Source: Parasponia andersonii | Lineage: Eukaryota > Streptophyta > Magnoliopsida > Rosales > Cannabaceae | Reading direction: 5' to 3' | Assembly (NCBI GenBank): GCA_002914805.1 | Contig: JXTB01000141.1 | Location: forward strand, 351,327-415,326 | DNA: 64,000 nt | Shown here: positions 48,207-61,019 of the stretch, in pieces | Numbering within the stretch: the stretch's first letter is position 1 | Layout of the letters: every line of letters starts with the position of its first letter | Notes under the pieces: model-generated | What the model was told of the DNA's origin: nothing | The model's database searches: none | What the model saw: the letters and a program-made list of their open reading frames with translations, nothing else | Position numbers and translations under genes: made by a program

Positions 48207-51200
48207 GACTTTACATTCCCGTAACTTTTTTTTTCAACAAGCAATCGATAGTGTTAGGCTACTAGCCTACTAACAAGGGTTTAGGTCTGATTAAAAAGAG
48301 AGATCCTTATAAAAAGGTCCTATTAAAAAGAAGATTCTAATAAAAATATAAGCCAAACTCTTTAGAAAAAATTTTAAAAAAATCTAGACAAGCTAATTTA
48401 TTTAAAAAATATTGGATTAGTTATCTAGGTAATTGATTAATTAATTAACTTGTTACTTCGAGTGCTTTTAACAAGTTCAATTTTTAAAAAGATAATCTGA
48501 CTAATTACTTCAGGCACCCATCAAATGGTAAAATGGTAAAAAGTAGCATTTTTCTTAATTAAATTTTTAAAATGGTACTTTTCTAAATAAAACTATGATT
48601 AACAAAAATTAGTACATTCCGAGCTTTTTCTTATTTTCTTTTTTTTTTTCGAATTTCCCCAAAATCAAAATTTATCAAGAAAAAAACTTTGGGTGGGTTT
48701 TTCTATTTTCATTTATATTCTATTAGACAAATCGGAAATGGTTCAGAGTTTTTTGGGATTTTGCGTGGAGTAGGTGGAAGCAAACAGTCATGGGCACATT
48801 AATTATTTACAAAACCACGGGCTGAGGAAATGAAGCCTATTTCTAAGAAGAAGCCGATGAGCTAACAGGCCATTTTGAGCTATTTAGGTGCTCGACGGGC
48901 TAGACTGTTCAAGAGTTGGTTTTGGGGTAAGCCAGGTACATAGAACTACCCAAATACATAAGAAAAATTTTGGTAGATGACCATTTATTTCACTTAATTT
49001 AATAAATGTTTATTTTTATTTTATTTTATAGCTAAATGACCAGCTATAAGTATTTTTATACTTAATACATATGCTTATATACTAGTTTTAATTTACATAC
49101 TGAGCTTATATAGATATACCAATCATTTTACTATAACATTTAAAAAATAGATATTAATTTAAAATAGACCCAAAATTTGGTCATTTTGCTATAAGACCCT
49201 ATATATAATATTCACGCAAGATAATATAAATAGGATTTCTAACACTTATACCTACAAAAATAAAAAAGAATTACAAAAATAAAGTGGATCATATTTTTTT
49301 CTAATTCCTATATCCTATTTTTTTTTAGAAAAATACTACTTTTTAAAAGTTTTTTAGAACAATACTCATTTTAAAATAGTTACTAATTCCTAGTGTTTAA
49401 AATCCAGTTATCGGTAATCAATTACAAATTATAAATTCATTTAGTTATTAGATACTGATGCTCGAAAACTAGTTACTAATTACTATTTTAGAAAATAATA
49501 TTTATTTAAAAAAAATTTAAAAATAATATTTTTCTAAATAATATGACACTGAATCTAGAAAAAACTGAGCCTATCGGATATTTCTAAGATTATTTATTGG
49601 GACTGTAACAAAAAAATACTTTGTCTTTTGACTTTTTTGCAAAAGAATAATAATAAAATAAAAAAAAACCCTGACTTTTTAGTTCTATAGTATAATACCT
49701 TGACATTTCAAATATCTCTAAATTTGTAGCTAGTGATTGTTGGTTTACTATTTTAATAATAAAGAGACGTATCCTTTATTAAATTAATTAAAAACTTTAA
49801 ATATTATTATAATTTCTAAAATGTTTCATAACTAATTTATTTTACTTTTAATTTAAAAAATTGGAAAAATTAAAAAGAAAAAATAAAAGTATTAAACAGT
49901 GTTAATTGGTGAGGGAGATTAATAGATGCTCCATTAGAGCTACTGAGTCAAAAGAAAGTCTTCAAAAATGGACTCTTTTCACTATTTTTTTCCTCTATCA
50001 TGGGTGCCACAGTCTCATATGAAATCGAGTTGGAAGGTCGATTTTATCATAATTGTAAGAAAAAACAGAGATAGGTACAATAAAAGTGGTGGCCAGCGAA
50101 ATTAGAGTGAACCAGTGTCGCTAATTCTTCTCTCTTTTTATATGAAATAGAGGGTGGCATTAAATTGGAGGAAAATGGAAAGTAGATCTGTGTCATTGTG
50201 ACTAGAAGTTTTAGTAGCTATAACTTCGTTTAAATTGGTTTATATAAAAACTGATGCTTGATGGATGTTTGTAATTTTGACTTATTTTTTTCTTGTGTTT
50301 TATCATTCAAACTAGTCTAAGTTTCTGGTTATATGTTATTTTGTTTAGAGTCATACGATAGATTGATATATATGTCTTTCTTGTTTCAACTCAAACCCGC
50401 TAAACACCCTAATTACGTAATCCTCTAGTCTCTTTCTCTAGCACCAGCCACTCTGAATACAGCCATAGCTAAGGCCTAGGGCCCATCACGGTAGTTGTCC
50501 GGCAAATTAACACTGGTGGCTTCGGGACCTCTTGCCTCTGTAGTGCAACTTAGCAAGATCCGCTACTTACGGCCCTAACAAAAATTATATTTATATTTTT
50601 TAAAATCTTCAAAACCTTCAAGCTTGAACATAAAATTCTTAAAAACTTTTTCATATGAAAATAAAAACGTGTGGTTAAGTGCTTTGAAATTTTGATTATC
50701 AAAAATTCTATTTTTGATTATAGGTATCTGTTTCAACTCTTTCAATTATACAAAACAACATTTCCCATTTTTTTTTTCTTTTATTTTTTTAGCTTTTTTT
50801 TTCTATAACCTTTTAATGAAAGGTATAAGAAATGTTTATAAAACATTTTCTTATAACATGATTAGTGTTTAAATGTTTCTAATTACTTAAAGAAGGGTAT
50901 TTATGTCTTTTATCTTGCTTAAGGTATAAATTTGTAAAAATCTGAAATTTCAGGATATTATTTTACAAAATTCAAAAGTTAAGATTTTTCTTTTGCATAA
51001 AAGTCAAAAGTCAAGGTATTTATTTGTTATTTTCCCTTATTTATAAGAAATGGTCTTTTTTTAAGATCAATTTACAAAATAGTTGTTTTTTTACACCTAA
51101 TTAATAAATGATTGTTTTATAATTTTATTTTGACAAATATTTGTTTTTTAGTTGATATATTTTTTTTAAAGAAAATCAATTTTTTTATAAAATAATCAAT

Positions 51201-51547
51201 TTTTTAAAAATAAATCATTTTCAAAAAATAAATCGATATAATTTGATATACTAAATAAAGTAAATCAATTTTTTATATAGTAAATTAATTTTAAAAATTA
51301 AATCAAATTTTTTAAAAATTAAATCAATTTTGCAAAAAGAAAACAATATATTTTGATATACAAAATATGAAAAATGACTATTTTTTGAATAATTTCAAAT
51401 TTTGACCATTATTAATAGTGTTTGAAAAATGGCTATTTTGCAAATTATAGTCTGAAATTTGGCCATTTAGCTAAAAGGCCCAATTTCCAATTCTTTTTGA
51501 AAAACGTCGTACAATAATTTTCATTCATATATATATATATATATATA

Positions 51548-51750
51548 GGCCATAATTTATTTATCTCTAAATATTTTTTAAATTATTAGATAATGATTTG
51601 AATAGTTGAAAAAAATAATCAAAATAAATACACATTATTTGATGTTTTTTTCTTTCTATCTTTTATTATAAAAATACGATTGTATTTTTAATTGGGTAAA
51701 CTACATATAGGTAAAAAAAAAATACATATTAGATTGATGCCCAATGTATG
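51548..51750 (-). mobile_element. MITE-like element of the (TA)n family, eroded
   Basis: Flanked by (TA)n at 51528-51547 and by TATATATA after 51750. The ATAGGTAAAAAAAAAATAC end and ATTGATGCCCA match the reversed family start. The middle is diverged. Confidence 0.6.
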
Positions 51751-51794
51751 TATATATATATATGTATTTGATATTTCTAGTATATATTTAGAGT

Positions 51795-51985
51795 TACCTG
51801 ACAGGGTGGCAGCTGAGGATTAGGCAAATGGCTTGCTGATGAGCCTGAAAGTAGCTAAATAGTTGGATGTGCTCAGCTAGAACCACGTTGAAATCATAGT
51901 CCAAGTCGTAAAATTTGCTAATGGAAAAAGAAGGTTATGCCTGTGAGTTATGCACCTATTTAGAGCACGAATATTACAAGTAATT
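51795..51985 (+). repeat. Diverged dispersed repeat, copy 2
   Basis: The partner of 48006-48206, in the same orientation 3.8 kb away. It includes GAGGATTAGGCAAATGGC, AATGGAAAAAGAAGGTTATG and TGTGAGTTATGCACC. Confidence 0.5.
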
Positions 51986-53374
51986 CTATTTAAGGACAGC
52001 CTTTAAATTTCCCTTACTTGCTTGGTCGGCAAGCAATTTTACTACGCGCCATGCTGGCCTTCCCCTCTTTTTTCTTTTTTTTTTTTTTCAAAAATAATTT
52101 TCTTATTACTAGTATTGACTTTCTAGTCAAATTCGAGATATACTTATTTAAATTTTGTTCCCAAACTTTAATTCTTGGTGAACACGTTTTCAATTTGGTA
52201 ATACTATATATATATATATTTATATTTTTTGATACGAGTAATGTTATGATCAGGTATCTAACATCACATTATATATCAGTTACTTAATAACATATTAATT
52301 TTATGGTACTGATATTAACTTTATGGTACTGAGTATTATTATTAGTATCTTATAATATTATTCTTTTTGATATATAAGTATCTACACATTTTTTAATATT
52401 CTTGCTGATAGAAAACTAATAAATTAGGAAAAAAGGCATGAAAAATACACCGAAGGTAGGGAATAGGTATTAGAGATAAGGACCCACTGGGAGTATTTGA
52501 CCTCAAAATGATTTTTTTTTACGAGTCTTTTTGAAAATAACTTATTATTTAGGACTAGTAAAAAAAAATTGGTTTTTTTTTTCCAAATTATCGTAAAAGA
52601 TTTGATGGTCAAAAAGTCTAGAAAACATAGCCATAAAAAAGTCGTCATAGAAAAGAGTCACTTTAACCAAAATTTCTCTAAGTGGTATCCATTTCCCTAG
52701 GGTATAAATGTAGAATACGGGGCTCATAACATTTAACGGACTAGTACTACTACATTGGACATGTGCACTTATGTGCATTTCGTTTCCACCACTCCCTCCT
52801 GCTAATGCCCAACGGCCACCACTGATTAATTAACTCGCCTATTAATTTATTTCATCACTGCTGTGCAAATATATACATATATATATATATGTACACATGT
52901 ATATACAGGGTTTGCTTGTGCTGTCTTCGTAGAAAAATGTCAAACTATCGGTATTAAAATTGATATATACAAAAATATGTATAGACTCCCACATTGTCAC
53001 ATGATCAATCATATTGATAGTAGAAGCCACGTTTTAGATAATGAGATTAGAGAATATAAAAGACAATGAGAAAAAGAGAAAAAGAATGTATATATCACTC
53101 GTCCCCTTGGCTAGTACAGTATATAAAACACATTTGATTTTCCAGATAAATTGAGAGTTGAGATAGATTAATGGGAAAATTGGTTAGTTATTTGAACGAC
53201 AAAGTATTTCATGGGCAATTTCATATGATTTTATGTATATATAGCTACCATCAAATAGTATTATAGGAAATTAATTGTTAATTTTGAATGCAAATATTAT
53301 TTGCTACAAGAAAGTGTCTTGTATACTGGGTGAAATTAAGTCAGGGCAACTATTTTGGAAAATCTCTGACCTCC
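51986..53374. other. Gene-free AT-rich stretch
   Basis: No domain-bearing frame. Short TA tracts near 52204 and 52871. Confidence 0.5.
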
Positions 53375-53437
53375 CCCAGGTTTAAACCTGTGACTTCTGC
53401 CTAATCGAAATCGCTAACCCATTGAGCTACCGCATTT
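53375..53437 (-). mobile_element. tRNA-headed SINE-like remnant
   Basis: On the minus strand TAGCTCAATGG (A-box-like, 53429-53419) is followed after 30 nt by GGTTTAAACC (B-box-like, 53388-53379), the usual Pol III internal promoter spacing. A full acceptor stem is not evident, so a tRNA-derived SINE head or tRNA pseudogene is more likely than a working tRNA. The body may run down to about 53310. Confidence 0.5.
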
Positions 53438-54099
53438 GGTGATATAGTATTTATTTCTATTCAAATGTTTTGAATGCTTTTGCACATCTAATTAGGATAG
53501 GAAACAAGAACATAAGCTAGTTGGGTTTATGATCATAGTCTAATTATTGATCTAATTAGTATACAAAATGGAAGCTAAATCCAAGATGCAGTTCCTCTAA
53601 AATACATGGTAACTGCATGCAGCTTTCCTACTAACCAATTCACTATAATATTTTTAGCTTAACTATAACATATATTTGCAATAAATACAGATATGTGCTT
53701 AAACAAGCCCTCTGAACTAATGAATTAATAATCAAAATTGATGTATTATAGAACTCATGAATAAGAACCAAGCTAATACAGTATTGTTATTAGTTAATTA
53801 TAAGATGAAATCGATGATCAACTAATATAGCTTGATAAAAATGGTTATAAAGTATGTACTGCACAAAGTGGTCATACACATCTCGATGATCAATGTGTCA
53901 TAACATATTGATACTATACTAAATGAATGGTCAAGACTATTGAGTTGGCAAATCACATGCACGCATGCAAATTATGGGTTTGTGGGTGCATTGCAACTGA
54001 TGTTTGAGCTAATTATTTGTGATCTGGGCCCTCTCATGCATATGTGTATATAGATCATGCATGTGTCTAGCTAGTACCCATATATATATATATATATAT

Positions 54100-54338
54100 G
54101 GGCACCGGTAGGTATTTTTTTTTTTTACCTATGTATAGGTATCAATTTGACCAATGAAAATTTAGCATGCACATTTTTTTATTGTAAAAAGTAAAAGAGA
54201 AAAAGAGTATTAATGATGCACGTCTTTTCATACACTTCATTATAGCTATTGGATCACCATTAGATGGTGATCTAATGGCTAAAAAAAATACCTACTTATA
54301 GGTAAAAAAAAAAAAAATACCTATTGGATTGGCAACCT
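54100..54338 (+). mobile_element. MITE-like element of the (TA)n family, well preserved
   Basis: Flanked by (TA)n on both sides (54081-54099 and 54336-54355). It ends in TACCTATTGGATTGGCAACC and carries TTTAGCATGCACATTTTTTT and GATGCACGTCTTTTCA. The start lacks a few bases (GGGCACCGGTAGGTA). Confidence 0.85.
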
Positions 54339-54447
54339 ATATATATATATATATAGAGGTTTAGTTCAAAGGCTACAGATATAGTCCCCTTGATGTAACC
54401 GGTCCCTTCCATATTTTGGCCAATACATATCATGTTTTAATCAACAC

Positions 54448-55400
54448 CTATTGGGATATTTGCCCTAAAAAGCATATTTATAATTTTACCTTTTTAGTGT
54501 AAACAACTTTCTCTTATATGCAATTATAATATTTGTAAGATTAAGCTGTCTCACTTAAATAGTTTATTTATCTGAAAAAGATTGTATAACTTTATTTGTT
54601 GATAAATAAACAAACATGATTAAGTGTTAATTATGGAGAGACTTGTTTCTTTATCTAAGTCTAAATTAATTAGTTTACAATCTGTAAATAAAGATGGAAC
54701 ACTTTATTTACGTTATAGTATTTATCTATCTCAATGGGAATGATGTGTCTCAAATCATTGAAGTATTTGACTTCTAATAGAAATACTAGTATAACATAAA
54801 TAAGTTATATATATTGAACTCGATAAGATAATATAAAGAATTAGAATGCCGTAACTCAATTCTTAATATTACCACAAACTAGCTCTTAGTATATAGATTT
54901 TAATCTTTGATATTTAACTAGACTTACTTTCATAGGTTGTAGCTTTTTGATTTGTTAAAAGACTAACCTCTGTGAAATTAGAGGCGAATTCTGGCATATT
55001 GGAGATTATGATTTATAAATTAATGGGAACACCAAATAGTTAAGAACACTATACATTAATGCTACTTTAAGGTCTTTCAAGATTCGTGGTATAATTAAAT
55101 CTAAGATCTTAGTATTCACTTTGTGAATTGGTTGATAATTTAATCTAAATGGCCATTGAGAATAAAATTATCCACAATATTATTCCTTGATAGATAGATA
55201 GTAATTCAAAGGTAAATATGTGTTGAAGAAGTATAATGGTAATTTCACCTATCTAACTACGTCTTTGTATAAGGATTTTATAATATGGTATAGAATATAC
55301 TAGATGGATCGGTTAATAAAGGCTAGTTGATTAAATCTTTATAAAAGACATTACATTTAATCTAAAAGTGCAGCATTAGGCCTTTAGTGGAGTGTCACTT
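54448..55400 (+). repeat. Possible decayed copia-type LTR
   Basis: Starts TTGGGATATTTGCCCTAAAA, a phrase resembling the beginning of some plant copia LTRs, and runs without coding to the edge of the Tekay element. No partner LTR or target duplication was found. Confidence 0.3.
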
Positions 55401-55428
55401 TTACGAATAATATTTGTATAAATACCAT

Positions 55429-57526
55429 TGTAATAACCAATACCTGGAATAAAAAAAGAAAATAAATAAATAAATAAATGAAAGGGTAAAAGATAAAAAG
55501 ACCAAGGTTTTAGTTTATTAAACAAGGACAATTAAGTAATTTAAAGAATTAGGAAACCCTATACGTATAATTTTTCAAAGTCTTTGACAGAAGAAAAAAA
55601 AAATTTAACGCTCTGCAGAGAAAGAGAAGAGCGGCTGAAAGCTTGGGAGAAGGATAAAGATTATAAAAGGTAGATTGTCAATTCTCTAAGGTAAAGAACT
55701 CCTCCTTATCATTTATTATTTGGTTATTTGGGATTCTTAGGACAAACCATCATCTAGGGTTTAAAATTTTTTTTAAGCATATTTTTGTTTTAGCCATGAT
55801 TCTAGGGTTTGTTTATAATTTGATTGATTACTCTCGCTATAAGGTTTAAAATAATACCAAAATTACGTGATTTAGATGTCTAGATAAAAAGTTATAGATT
55901 TTTGAGTTTTGGTCTAGACCGGTAAAACACAACAGTGACTGCGACTAATTTTTCTCTAATAGTTTAATAGGGTCATATTTGTATGATTGGAAAGCTTATT
56001 TGATAAACTTTCTAATGGTATATAATTTTTCAAAAATGAACTTATAACTAGAGAGATATAGCCTTTCAAAATGAGCACTATGAGTTTGGAAATTTTTTGT
56101 AACTCTCAGCAATTAGAGTAAATCGTGGCAGCAGTTTACTTGGCTTTGTATGGTCTACCTATAGACCTTATAGTCATGTTCTTGGTATTTTTAGGACCCC
56201 AATCACTTATAGATATTGTCCTCCAAGTTTCATAATTTTTAGAATTAATTTGGAATTGTTATGAGTTTTTGATGTCGAGGTTATACAAGGTAATGTAGCG
56301 AATGTATCAAATGTGCATGGGCAGCGGGTTAAATATTGTGCTAGGCATGATTTAAGATACCTATTAAGTATTTAATAATCATGTATGATTCTTATTATAA
56401 TTATAGGTTCTTGTGGTAGCTAGCAATTTGTGGTTATATTGGTTAGACTAGCGAACAAGTAAGTAACCTTTTATCTTTGCTAATGACTTTTATTTTACTT
56501 AAATTAATGTCTCTTTTGCTTTCTTTTAAAGAAAATTATTTTTGTAAATCTTAAACTTATTTTCAAGCAATTTGTTAATAAAAAAAATTACTTTGATAAG
56601 AGATAAGTATCTTTTAAATAAAATATGGATGAAGCTTATGTTTGTTACTACTATTAAATGATTTGAAAGATGTTACTTTATTGATAAATATGAAAAGTAT
56701 TTGTTAATTGTTTTATAATTGAATGTATTGAAATAGACCTAGCTGCAGGGTTATATGTGGACAGTACTGACCTAGCTGCAGGGTTAAATGCAGTAGATTC
56801 GTGATTCGTACCCGGCTATAAGGGTATCTATAGTAGATTCAGAACCGGCTACAGGAGTTATTTGTGACAAATTTGGACCTACTCACAGGGGTTAAGTGTG
56901 GCCATAGTCATCAAAACTATAGAATAGAATTTGAAAATAATATCGATTATTGAACAACTTTGATACAATGAATTTTGAAACCTTCTACTTTGTTAAATTA
57001 ATTTTTAGTTAGTTTCATTTTCTCTTTTTAAAAGTATTAATTTCGAAATTAGAGTTATTTTGTAAAATACTTACTAAACATTTCAAATTATATATGCTTA
57101 ATCCAACTAGTAGAGGTTATTGGTTACTTACTAAGTTGTCGCGCTCACCCTTTTTATTCTTTAGTCTTTTTAGATTCGGAGAATAGTCAATAAGTAGAAC
57201 TCATATTTGAAGAAGGGAAATCATTTGAGGACTCAAATTTTACTATTTAGAGTTACTGTATTGTTTGGTTTCTATTTTGAGACATTGTTGGTTATTTGAG
57301 ATATATTGGATTTTAATTATGGTTTTAGTTTCTTTGTTATAATGGATTTAGCAAATTGTTATTGATGGTTTAGATTGTTTGGTATTTTGTTATGATAAGA
57401 TATTTTGGGTGATAATGGATCTATTTGAATTTTTAATAACGAGTAGATTCGAAGCATTTCATGTCTATGAGGTTTATCCTTATGGGCATGTGATCGCTAC
57501 CATATCCTTTGTCTTAGGGCGAGACA
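55429..57526 (+). repeat. 5' LTR of the Tekay-type element
   Basis: 2,098 bp, from TGTAATAACC to GGCGAGACA, homologous to the solo LTR at 34270-36293 and to the 3' LTR from 62391. It contains an internal minisatellite-like block at about 56736-56905. Confidence 0.93.
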
Positions 57527-57533
57527 ATTAAAG

Positions 57534-57546
57534 TGGTATCAAAGCT
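57534..57546 (+). other. Primer binding site of the Tekay-type element
   Basis: TGGTATCAAAGCT, a near match to the initiator tRNA-Met complement (TGGTATCAGAGC), seven bases after the 5' LTR. Confidence 0.8.
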
Positions 57547-57832
57547 TAGGCTATGATATTTTAAGATCTTGTCTAAGATTATGATTTTATTTAAGTTATG
57601 ATCTTTAGAACCTTCTTAAGATGTTGATTTTGTCTACCTTAAGTTATGATAATGATCTCATCTAAGATTAGAATAATAAGTGTTGTTAAGACATTAAGCT
57701 AGATAGTTGTAATCTTTTTCCTATTTTGTTTATTATCTTGAATATGAAGTAATGTTGGGAAAATCTATTTTGTATTTGAAGGCTTAAATAGCAGACAATA
57801 GGACTTTCGCAGACTTAGCCCATAAAAATCGA

Positions 57833-58900
57833 ATGGCTAACAGACAACCTAGGCAACAGCAAGGGGCTCAACAACAAGGAAATATCAATAATGTTGTTAA
57901 GAATATTCAAGGTGAACCATAACAAGCTGGGCTGCATGCATTGATGGAAACCTTAGTTGGGGTGGTTCAACATCAGCAAACTCAACAATAGATGTTATAA
58001 GAGCAACTGCAACAATATCAATGACAACAACAACAACAAAATGTTATTAATCAGCATAGGCAACCTAATGGAATGTCAGAATTTAAGAGACTCACACTGC
58101 CATCATTTCAAGGGGCAACTGACCCTCTAGAGGCTGAGAATGGTTGGCTAAAATGGAGAAGGCTTTTATTGCCTTGGGTAGTACTGATGCTAAGAAGGTG
58201 CCCTATGCCACATATATGCTACAAGGCGGTACATATGATTGGTGGTTAATGGTGAAGCGCCAACATGAATAAGACACTAAACCTTTTACTTGGAGGAACT
58301 TCAAGGATGTGTTTAATGAGAAATATTTCCCCATGAGTGTCTATTGCCAGAAAGAAAGAGAATTTGTCAAGCTAGAGTAAGGGAACATGACAGTAGCTCA
58401 GTATGAGGCAGAATTTACCAGATTGTCAAAGTTTGCTCCTACTTTAGTGGTAACTGAAGAAAGTAGAGCTCAAAGATTTGAAGAGGATTTAAGGTCCCAA
58501 ATCAATCAGGGAGTTGAGCCATTTGAATTAGAAACTTATGGAGCTATAGTGAGCAAGGCTTAACTGATAAAGAGGGGACTCAATGATACTCAATGGGGTC
58601 GAGATAATAGCCAAAGGAAGAGATACAGGTCAGAACCATAGAAAAGTTAGAATTCAAGTGGACAAGCTAAGAAGCAAGGAACACAAGCTAGTGGACTTCA
58701 GTATATAAGATGCGGTAAAAAGAATCATGTAGACAAGGACTGTCGATAGAACACAGGTGCCTATTTTCATTGTGGAAGCCATGAGCATAAGTTTGTACGA
58801 TGCTCTTTAAATAAAAATTTCAAACACTGCACAAGCTCTTCAAAGTGCTCAATCCTCTCAAGGAACTAGACCTATTGGAGACAAGGGAGGAAATCAAAAA
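57833..58900 (+). pseudogene. gag: Degenerate gag of the Tekay-type element
   Basis: Starts MANRQPRQQQGAQQQG with a Gln-rich leader. The gag core is readable across stops: EFKRLTLPSFQGATDPLEAE, VPYATYMLQGGTYDWW and FNEKYFPMSVYCQKEREF. The C-terminus has two zinc-knuckle-like motifs, the first lacking its leading Cys. Many stops (TAG, TAA, TGA) fall where a Gln codon would be expected. The region carries the nucleic-acid-binding capsid protein of the element. Confidence 0.85.
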
Positions 58901-58927
58901 CCTAAAGGTCAAGGAAGAGTTTATGCT

Positions 58928-59431
58928 ATGACATTACAAGATGTACAGACTTCAAATGATGTGGTGACAGGTACTATTCTTGTATCCTCCAAATATGCAT
59001 ACATATTATTTGATTCTGGAGTAAGTCATTCCTTTGTGTTCACTAAATTTGTGAAGAAACATGATATGTTGATTGAGCCTATAGACACTGATTTATGTGT
59101 GGACACCCTAATTGGAAGCACCTTGGTTATTGACCATACTTGTAAGTCTTGTAGTGTTGTTATCAAGGATAGGGAGTTACTAGTTGATTTGATGGTTATG
59201 GAAATGCATAATTTTGATATTATACTAGGAATGGACTGGTTATCTAGATACCATGCTTCTATTGACTGTCATGGAAAGAAAGTCAATTTTCATATTCTTA
59301 GGCAATTTGAGTTCTCTTTTGTTGGAAATACGAAACATACTCCTCTTCGTGTGATTTCTATTTTACAAGCAAGACAAATGTTGAGACATGACTGTGAAGG
59401 CTACTTGGCGATGGTCCGAGATACCCAATAA
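58928..59431 (+). pseudogene. pro: Aspartic protease of the Tekay-type element
   Basis: An intact 167-codon frame with the active-site motif ILFDSGVSHSFV (DSG) and the later ILGMDWLSRYHASIDC segment typical of Ty3/gypsy proteases. The domain itself looks undamaged, but the frame stops at 59429 before RT. Confidence 0.88.
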
Positions 59432-59454
59432 GATGAGTTGTAGCTAGAAGATAT

Positions 59455-60400
59455 TACTGTTGTGAGCGAATTCCCAGATGTCTTTCCTGAAGACTTACCA
59501 GGATTGCTGCCAGATAGAGAGATAGAATTCTCTATTGATGTTTTACAGACACTTCTCCAATTTCTAAAGCTCCTTACCATATGGCACTAGTAGAATTGAG
59601 AGAATTGAAGGAGCAATTAGAAGAATTATTGGGTAAAGATTTTATTAGACCAAGCATTTCTCTATGGGGAGCTCCCGTACGATTTTTGAAGAAGAAAGAT
59701 GGGAGCATGCGTCTTTGCATACTATCGAGAATTGAACAAGATGACCATACAAAATAAATATCCTCTACTAAGGACAGACGATTGTTTGATCAATTGTAAG
59801 GTGCACAAGTCTCTCTAAAATTGATCTTCGATCTAGCTACCATCAATTGAAGATTAAAGCAGAAGATATTCCTAAGACTACTTTCCGTACGAGGTATAGA
59901 TATTATGAATTTTTGGTGACGCCTTTTGGGTTGACTAATGCCCCAGATGCGTTCATGGACTTAATAAATCGAGTGTTCCACCCATTCCTTGATCAATTTG
60001 TGGTGGTCTTCATAGATGATATATTTGTATACTCAAAAAGTGAAGAAGAACATGCAGAGTATTTGAAAAAAATGTTTTAGGTCCTATAAGAAAAGAAGCT
60101 TTATGTGAAATTGAAGAAATGTAAATTATGGCTTGCGAGTGTGTCTTTCTTGGGGCATGTAATATTAAAGGATGGAATTTCTGTTAACCCTCAAAAAGTT
60201 AATGCAATTGTGGAGTGGAATAGGCCGACAAATGTTTTGGAGATTCGCAGCTTCTTGGGCTTGGCTGGATACTATAGAAGATTTGTGAAAGGATTTTCAC
60301 TAATAGTATTTCCTTTGACACAATTTACTCATAAGGGATTCAAATTTTAATGGTCAAAAGATTGTGAACGAAGTTTTCAGGAACTAAAGAGAAGATTAGT
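59455..60400 (+). pseudogene. pol (RT): Reverse transcriptase of the Tekay-type element
   Basis: Begins [17 protein letters not shown] frameshift near 59540, another near 59720 and a stop near 59797 break the first half. The second half is largely open (59847-60080) with [18 protein letters not shown] and an intact catalytic motif [12 protein letters not shown]. The thumb/connection [17 protein letters not shown] follows at 60105-60350. Both catalytic Asp residues remain, but continuous synthesis is impossible. Confidence 0.9.
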
Positions 60401-60790
60401 TTCTGTACTAATCCTTATAGTACCTTCTGGGACTGGGGGATTCATTGTGTATAGTGATGCGTCAAAGAAGGGGTTAGGATGTGTTTTGATACAGCACGAT
60501 AAGGTTATTGCCTATGCTTCTAGACAATTGAAGGTGTACAAGGAAAAATATCCTACGTATGATTTAGAGTTAGCTGCCGTAGTTTTTGCTCTTAAGATCT
60601 GTAGACATTATCTCTATAGAAAGAAATGCGAGATCTATACTGATCATAAGAGTTTGAAATACATCTTCACTCAAAAGAAGCTAAACATGAGGTAGAGAAG
60701 GTGGTTATAATTGTTAAAAGATTACGATTTGACTATTCACTACCATCTTGGGAAGGCAAATTAGTAGCAGATGCTTTGAGCAGAAAAATA
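60401..60790 (+). pseudogene. pol (RH): RNase H of the Tekay-type element
   Basis: The catalytic residues can be read: Asp in [11 protein letters not shown], Glu in [12 protein letters not shown] and Asp in [11 protein letters not shown] stop after LNMR separates the end (about 60700-60790), which ends ADALSRK. A single RNase H only, as expected for chromoviruses. Confidence 0.88.
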
Positions 60791-61019
60791 TCAGGTAATT
60801 TAGCAACTTTAATCACTAATCAGAATATTTTGGAAGATATGAGAAAACTGAACATCGAAGTAAGAGTACCAAAGTCTGGAGTACAGTTGGCTAGTTTGCA
60901 TATGCAACCTTTATTAATTAATAGAATCAAGGATGCCCAACTTAATGACCCCTATTTGTAGAAGATTCGAGCTAAGATAGAAGCAGGAGTGAAAATAGAG
61001 TTTCTTATCCATGAAGATG

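Larger units (their letters stand above)
46640..51794. other. Intergenic AT-rich stretch with repeat fragments
   Basis: No supported gene. It contains a small inverted-end element (47147-47365), one member of a diverged repeat pair (48006-48206), TTACTAATTA-type cryptic repeats at about 49380-49500, a short more GC-rich segment at 50380-50590, and a minus-strand MITE copy at 51548-51750. Confidence 0.5.

Noticed and set aside
53375-53437. Functional tRNA gene on the minus strand
   Set aside because: A- and B-box phrases are present, but I cannot form an acceptor stem or assign an anticodon loop.
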